Shown: positions 5,211 through 6,047 of the stretch, in pieces
Layout of the letters: each line of letters opens with the position of its first letter
Position numbering within the stretch: position 1 is the stretch's first letter
Origin: CAYLLD01 sp964425135
GTDB lineage: Bacteria; Pseudomonadota; Alphaproteobacteria; Rhodobacterales; Rhodobacteraceae
Reading direction: 5' to 3'
DNA: 6,047 nt
Assembly: GCA_964425135.1 (NCBI GenBank)
Contig: CAYRKW010000108.1
Coordinates: forward strand, 1-6,047
Made by a program: the position numbers and the translations under genes
The notes under the pieces: generated by a model
What the model saw: the letters and a program-made list of their open reading frames with translations, nothing else
What the model was told of the DNA's origin: nothing
Database searches by the model: none

Positions 5211-5999
5211 ATGACACGCTTTGCGCTATTGATCGAATATGACGGGACCGGATTTGCCGGATGGCAGCGGCAGGCGGATGTTTTGTCGGTGCAAGAAGTG
5301 GTTGAGGCGGCGTTTTTACCGATTGAGCCTGCGCCTGTGACCATTCAATGCGCCGGGCGCACGGATGCGGGTGTGCACGGGCTTGGGCAGGTGGCGCATT
5401 GCGATTTGGCAGGCGATTGGGATGGGTTCAAGCTGGCCGGGGCGCTGAATTACCATATGAAGCCGCACCGTGTGGCCGTGTTGGAAGCGCGCGCGGTTGG
5501 GCCGGAGTTTTCGGCGCGGTTTGATGCGGTGCAGCGGCATTATGTGTACCGCTTGCAGTCACGGCGCGCGCCGCTCGCGCTCGATCACGGGCGGGTCTGG
5601 TCTGTGGGCTATGCGTTGGATGAGGAGCCTATGCGCGAGGCGGCGCAACATCTTGTGGGGACGCATGATTTTACGACGTTTCGCTCGGTGCAGTGTCAGT
5701 CAAAATCGCCGGTGAAATCGATTGATGCAGTGCGGATTGACGCAGCGACGGTGAATGGAGGGCGCGAATATCAGGTCCGTATTTCGGCGCGGAGCTTTTT
5801 GCATAACCAAGTGCGTTCGATCGTTGGGACGCTGGAGCGTGTTGGCGCGGGGCGGTGGAGTGTTGAAAGGTTTGCCGATGCGCTTGATAGGGCTGAGCGG
5901 AGCGCTTGTGGGCCGGTCGCGCCGCCGGAGGGGCTTTATTTGGAGCGAGTGGATTATGCTGAGGCGATCTTTGGGGTGGATTTGGGTCGGAGGCTCTAG
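5211..5999 (+). CDS. truA: tRNA pseudouridine(38-40) synthase TruA
   Basis: Converts uridines 38, 39 and 40 in the anticodon stem-loop of many tRNAs to pseudouridine; cytoplasmic. The 262-residue protein shows the full family pattern. IEYDGTGFAGWQRQ lies at 8-21. The catalytic motif CAGRTDAGVHGLGQVAH spans 47-63, with D52 as the conserved nucleophile aspartate (equivalent to E. coli D60). FSARFDAVQRHYVYRL lies at 100-115, HDFTTFR at 152-158, SFLHNQVRSIVGTLERVG at 195-212, and APPEGLYLERVDY near the end at 237-249. Length is normal for the family. ATG at 5211 puts the N-terminus where relatives begin. The frame is open further upstream, with an in-frame ATG at 5181, but that extension is not conserved-looking. 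There is no strong Shine-Dalgarno sequence before 5211. The stop TAG (5997-5999) shares CTAG with the stop of a convergent gene. Confidence 0.95.
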   Translation: MTRFALLIEYDGTGFAGWQRQADVLSVQEVVEAAFLPIEPAPVTIQCAGRTDAGVHGLGQVAHCDLAGDWDGFKLAGALNYHMKPHRVAVLEARAVGPEFSARFDAVQRHYVYRLQSRRAPLALDHGRVWSVGYALDEEPMREAAQHLVGTHDFTTFRSVQCQSKSPVKSIDAVRIDAATVNGGREYQVRISARSFLHNQVRSIVGTLERVGAGRWSVERFADALDRAERSACGPVAPPEGLYLERVDYAEAIFGVDLGRRL

Positions 6000-6047
6000 C
6001 TGTGAGCTTTCAATAGGTTGTCCATTCGATCCAGACCGAGTTGGTTG
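5996..6047 (-). CDS. Probable C-terminal end of a convergent gene, unidentified
   Basis: On the minus strand a frame open from the window edge reads NQLGLDRMDNLLKAHS and stops at TAG (5996-5998). The composition is that of an ordinary amphipathic C-terminal helix, and the strand fits a gene convergent with truA. Sixteen codons are too few to name a family or to exclude chance. If it is real, the two convergent genes overlap by 3 bp, their stops sharing the palindrome CTAG. Confidence 0.4.
   Translation of the reverse strand, partial: NQLGLDRMDNLLKAHS

Overview
The window looks like a stretch of chromosome from an alphaproteobacterium, most likely of the Rhodobacterales/Roseobacter type. This is inferred from the moderately high GC content, from the N-terminal sequence of the isoleucyl-tRNA synthetase (MCADTPDYKDTLFLPKTDFP), and from the alphaproteobacterial style of the YcjX/YcjF and TruA proteins. 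Most of it is ordinary housekeeping sequence.

Layout: (1) 1-587, minus strand: the first 195 codons of ileS, which runs off the left edge. (2) 588-858: a divergent intergenic region with a candidate ileS promoter and four inverted repeats, the last two directly in front of the next gene. (3) 859-2094, plus strand: a 411-residue FAD-dependent monooxygenase-type flavoprotein with no pathway neighbours. (4) 2095-2627: a gene-poor gap between two convergent genes. It holds a REP-like hairpin, a second GC-rich hairpin, and a 375-bp non-coding miniature inverted-repeat element (MITE) at 2256-2630 with 27-bp ends and a TA duplication of IS630/Tc1-mariner type. (5) 5101 down to 2628, minus strand: a two-gene unit, ycjX (P-loop NTPase) then ycjF (two-helix membrane protein, DUF697/TIGR01620), overlapping by ATGA. 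(6) 5102-5210: a short divergent spacer. (7) 5211-5999, plus strand: truA, tRNA pseudouridine synthase. (8) 5996-6047, minus strand: the probable last 16 codons of a convergent gene, whose stop shares a CTAG with the truA stop.

How the parts relate: ileS and truA both serve translation but are separate transcription units. YcjX and YcjF form a coupled pair, known in enterobacteria as a stress-associated NTPase/membrane protein couple. The flavoprotein stands alone.

The most notable observation is that the MITE inserted exactly at the TA of the ycjF stop codon. Removing the element and one TA on paper gives a TAA stop; with the element present the gene ends in TAG supplied by the element's end, so the protein is unchanged. 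No new multi-gene system, CRISPR array, tRNA or rRNA was recognised.
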